From Dyella_B sp035503745 (lineage in GTDB: Bacteria > Pseudomonadota > Gammaproteobacteria > Xanthomonadales > Rhodanobacteraceae): a stretch of DNA of 64,000 nucleotides. Position numbers and translations under genes: made by a program. The notes beneath the pieces were generated by a model that was not told where the DNA came from, did no database searches, and saw only the letters and a program-made list of their open reading frames with translations. Positions 61,776 through 64,000 of this stretch are shown here, in pieces (within the stretch, counting starts at the first letter, position 1; each line of letters starts with the position of its first letter). The stretch lies in the NCBI RefSeq assembly GCF_035503745.1, contig NZ_DATJTC010000047.1, positions 108,176-172,175 of the forward strand. The letters run 5' to 3'.

Positions 61776-63026
61776 TCAATTGGTCGAAGCTGATGGCAAC
61801 ACATCCACCTTCACCCTCTTTCTAAACCTCGACAGGGCAAAAGACACAGCAAAAAAAAACAATCCTGCACCAAGACCAAGGATGGATGACCAAAATTGTA
61901 GAGTAAAATCGATAGAGTAGTGCAATAACATCCAGGTAGAAAAAAGCAAAGAAAATGCAACAAGTCCATCCACTACCAACAACAAGTGGCGTTGATGCTT
62001 GTACCTATTGTCCAAATAGCCATAGCTCTTTGAAAATTTCTCAGCGATGCTCTGATGACGACCACGAATCAGTTCCCATTGCTCTTCTATTTCTGCCTTC
62101 ACCACCTCAAGCGTGTTCCTTTGATTGGAAACAAGAAGATCCATGAGAACGGCATAGACGAGAGCCCCAACCCAAATAAGGACATTTTTCAGACTCCAAT
62201 GACTGGCGCTCTCCATCTGACCACCAACCAATATGATGGATGCGGGAACGGCCAGCAATTGACTTTGTATGTCAGAAAAAACCTTGTTTAGTTTAGATGT
62301 GAATTCCAGCTTGTCTTTTTCAACTTCTTCCTTGACCTTCTGGAACGAAAATTCAGATACATAAAGTTCATAGTTTGACTTAACGCCATCTAAGATGGCC
62401 CCGAACTTGGCAATGACATCGGCAGTTGTTATGCGAGGAGAATCGACAAACTTCTCAAACAACACGGTCTTGATAATTGTTGCTTTTTGCTCTTTGTGTA
62501 TATCGCTTTGAACAAAGTTCGCGTCAAAGTAGTCGAGACAGTCAACTTCTTTTAAATCCTTAACCTCATAGTCTGGAGCAAGCTCAAGCTTTGTTTTTTG
62601 TAAAAACACCAGACTCTTGTATGCTCCAAATTCGTTTACATAGTCCGCTACACTCTTGAGAAGCCTAAAAAGCTTCGCTGCCTCAAAGTACAATTTGACT
62701 TCGACAGGTGCCTTTTCATCTCCTGCTTCGTACAAGTAGTCAATGTCAGCCAAATAAAATCTTGCCTGTGGCTCCAATCTTCTGGCGGCGGCTTTCAGCA
62801 TGTCTTCAAGACTTAAATGAAAAGTACCTGGCGCAGAAATTTCGACGTGACGATTTCCTTCATCGTCCGAAACATAGAGCTCATGTCGCTCTAATGACTG
62901 CTTGACCTCAAGAAAATTCATCGCATCTGGAATGCGCCCAGATACGTTCCGGCCATCTACCTGACGATTCTCCACGCTTCGGTAGACAAGAACCGCCAAA
63001 TCTAAATTGTCACTCGGCAGACTCAT
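61776..63026 (-). CDS. Coiled-coil four-TM membrane protein, NdpA partner
   Basis: A 416-residue protein. About 250 soluble N-terminal residues (SLPSDNLDLAVLVYRSVENR onward) precede a Lys/Glu-rich coiled-coil. Four hydrophobic segments follow: VPASIILVGG, VLIWVGALVYAVLMDLLV, LLLVVDGLVAFSLLFSTWML and ILGLGAGLFFFAVSFAL, with a second charged helix (about 305-345) between the second and third. The ATG at 63026 overlaps the NdpA gene by 17 bases, so the two are translationally coupled. No family recognised. Confidence 0.65.
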   Translation of the reverse strand: MSLPSDNLDLAVLVYRSVENRQVDGRNVSGRIPDAMNFLEVKQSLERHELYVSDDEGNRHVEISAPGTFHLSLEDMLKAAARRLEPQARFYLADIDYLYEAGDEKAPVEVKLYFEAAKLFRLLKSVADYVNEFGAYKSLVFLQKTKLELAPDYEVKDLKEVDCLDYFDANFVQSDIHKEQKATIIKTVLFEKFVDSPRITTADVIAKFGAILDGVKSNYELYVSEFSFQKVKEEVEKDKLEFTSKLNKVFSDIQSQLLAVPASIILVGGQMESASHWSLKNVLIWVGALVYAVLMDLLVSNQRNTLEVVKAEIEEQWELIRGRHQSIAEKFSKSYGYLDNRYKHQRHLLLVVDGLVAFSLLFSTWMLLHYSIDFTLQFWSSILGLGAGLFFFAVSFALSRFRKRVKVDVLPSASTN

Positions 63027-64000
63027 CGCCCTTCGCTTTCCTGATGTCCTGAACAAGACTTTCTGGGACGTCCTTAATAATTACAGATTTCAGCTTTTCG
63101 TCATAATCCACTTTTTCATCTATGACGTCCTGCACATCGAAACTTATCTTGACCGTGCCAAAGCTTTTGCTGATTCGCTTGAATCGAGAGTACGTTTTTT
63201 TATGAGGCTCGAAGGACTCACTAACAGGAAACTCCTTTTCCTTCACAAACTCAATGAACGACTTCGGCTCCAGGTCGTTTAACATTCCAGATAAAGCTTC
63301 CAGATTAACGGGCTGGTCTTGTGAGCGCTTCTCTTCGAAGTAGTTGAAGGTCTTCTGCCTTGCATCACGCTTCTTCTCTGGCGTCCACTCCATGGCAACA
63401 CAATATGCATCGACCGCCTTCAAGGCTTGGTCGGTGTTGCTCTTGGAATCGGTATATTCCGTGCATCCAAGCGCTAAGCGAAAATAGCGTGTCACCTCAT
63501 CCTGACGACCACTGCGCTTGATGAACGACAAATAGGGTTGTTCGTTGTTTTTCCATTTCTCAAGGTCAACCCTGGCCGCCTCATGAAGATGACTAATGTC
63601 AAAAGAAAGCGAGTCGTTTAGGTCCAATGTCTCTCTATCAATACCAGTTGCTGTCTTCAACTTCAGAACCACGATAAGGAGCCAATCTCGCCCCATGTTT
63701 TCATATCGAAGAAATAATATGTAACCACCTGTTGACTTGAGGGACGACTTCATCCTATCCGCCACAAGTCTTGATGTGACCTTAGAAAAAGGTACTAAGC
63801 TCTCCTCACCGGCGTAGTAACCTTCCAAGTGACTTGGGAATCTGTAAATTTCCTTATCAGAGTCAAAGCAACCATAGTTATTTGTCGCCTTCCCATAGAC
63901 CCGCAAAAGCTCGTCACCAAGACTGAGCATTCTTCCGTCCATTTTAGACGGAACATCTCGAAATGACTCCTTGACCACAGCAGAGTCGGCTTCTTTCATC
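63010..64000 (-). CDS. Nucleoid-associated protein, NdpA/YejK family (5' end outside window)
   Basis: At least 330 residues of an NdpA-family protein. LLRVYGKATNNYGCFDSD matches the early conserved region of E. coli YejK (HRVYSAKNKAYGLF). Later landmarks are LSFDISHLHEAARVDLEKW, YLSFIKRSGRQDEVTRYFRLALGC, EFVKEKEFPVSESFEPHKKT and KISFDVQDVI. Alignment suggests that about 15-20 N-terminal residues lie beyond the window edge, so the ATG at 63999 is probably internal. It is co-transcribed with the four-TM gene. Confidence 0.85.
   Translation of the reverse strand, partial: MKEADSAVVKESFRDVPSKMDGRMLSLGDELLRVYGKATNNYGCFDSDKEIYRFPSHLEGYYAGEESLVPFSKVTSRLVADRMKSSLKSTGGYILFLRYENMGRDWLLIVVLKLKTATGIDRETLDLNDSLSFDISHLHEAARVDLEKWKNNEQPYLSFIKRSGRQDEVTRYFRLALGCTEYTDSKSNTDQALKAVDAYCVAMEWTPEKKRDARQKTFNYFEEKRSQDQPVNLEALSGMLNDLEPKSFIEFVKEKEFPVSESFEPHKKTYSRFKRISKSFGTVKISFDVQDVIDEKVDYDEKLKSVIIKDVPESLVQDIRKAKGDESAE

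Overview
The window is chromosomal DNA from a GC-rich gammaproteobacterium of the Xanthomonadales. Gene content and order best fit Rhodanobacteraceae (Dyella/Frateuria/Rhodanobacter-like): a pilMNOPQ operon beside a MoxR/DUF58 cluster, spoT-ridA-recG, rph-rdgB-hemW, and zapA-6S RNA-fau. The genus is an inference from family-level recognition; no database search was possible.

About 1-40.7 kb is core chromosome. From the left, the minus strand carries a MoxR-DUF58-DUF4381-VWA (Bat-like) operon and the type IV pilus alignment and secretin operon pilMNOPQ. PBP1A and a conserved unknown lie on the plus strand. Then come citrate synthase, L31 type B, a nucleoside hydrolase, recG, ridA, spoT and rpoZ. 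The Mla phospholipid-transport genes follow: mlaFEDCB on the minus strand with mlaA convergent to them, and mlaD carrying two MCE domains in tandem. The gmk-yicC pair is divergent from rph-rdgB-hemW. The rest of the core holds a DUF1631/PilZ pair, two proline peptidases, ygfB, a zapB-like gene, zapA, 6S RNA, fau, an EVE-domain gene, rpiA, an HEXXH membrane protein and marC. Many neighbouring genes overlap by 4 bases, indicating translational coupling.

About 40.7-49.7 kb is a patchwork accessory region. It holds a patatin-like phospholipase and an AbiEi/AbiEii-type toxin-antitoxin pair preceded by a 13-bp perfect inverted-repeat operator. It also holds msrB, an IS3 orfA remnant, a XamI-like type II restriction-modification pair, an IS5-type transposase fragment, a peptidase E-like gene and a broken DUF6538-type integrase. 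The integrase fragment lies next to a sequence matching the 3' end of a tRNA with its terminator, which looks like an old attachment site.

About 49.7-64 kb is AT-richer and of foreign character. First comes a probable MqsR/MqsA-like toxin-antitoxin pair whose antitoxin appears to join a partial zinc ribbon to a ribbon-helix-helix segment. Next is a two-gene operon of a PD-(D/E)XK (DUF4365-like) protein and a two-TM protein. A mobilisable element follows: a complete tyrosine recombinase, an XRE repressor with clustered TCACATAT operator sites, a lipoprotein/membrane cargo operon, a pRiA4b ORF-3-like protein, a MobA/MobL relaxase and a candidate oriT hairpin. The window ends inside an NdpA-family gene coupled to a coiled-coil four-TM protein. 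The best candidates for undescribed biology are the hybrid toxin-antitoxin pair, the nuclease/2TM pair and the NdpA/4TM pair, all carried as island cargo.
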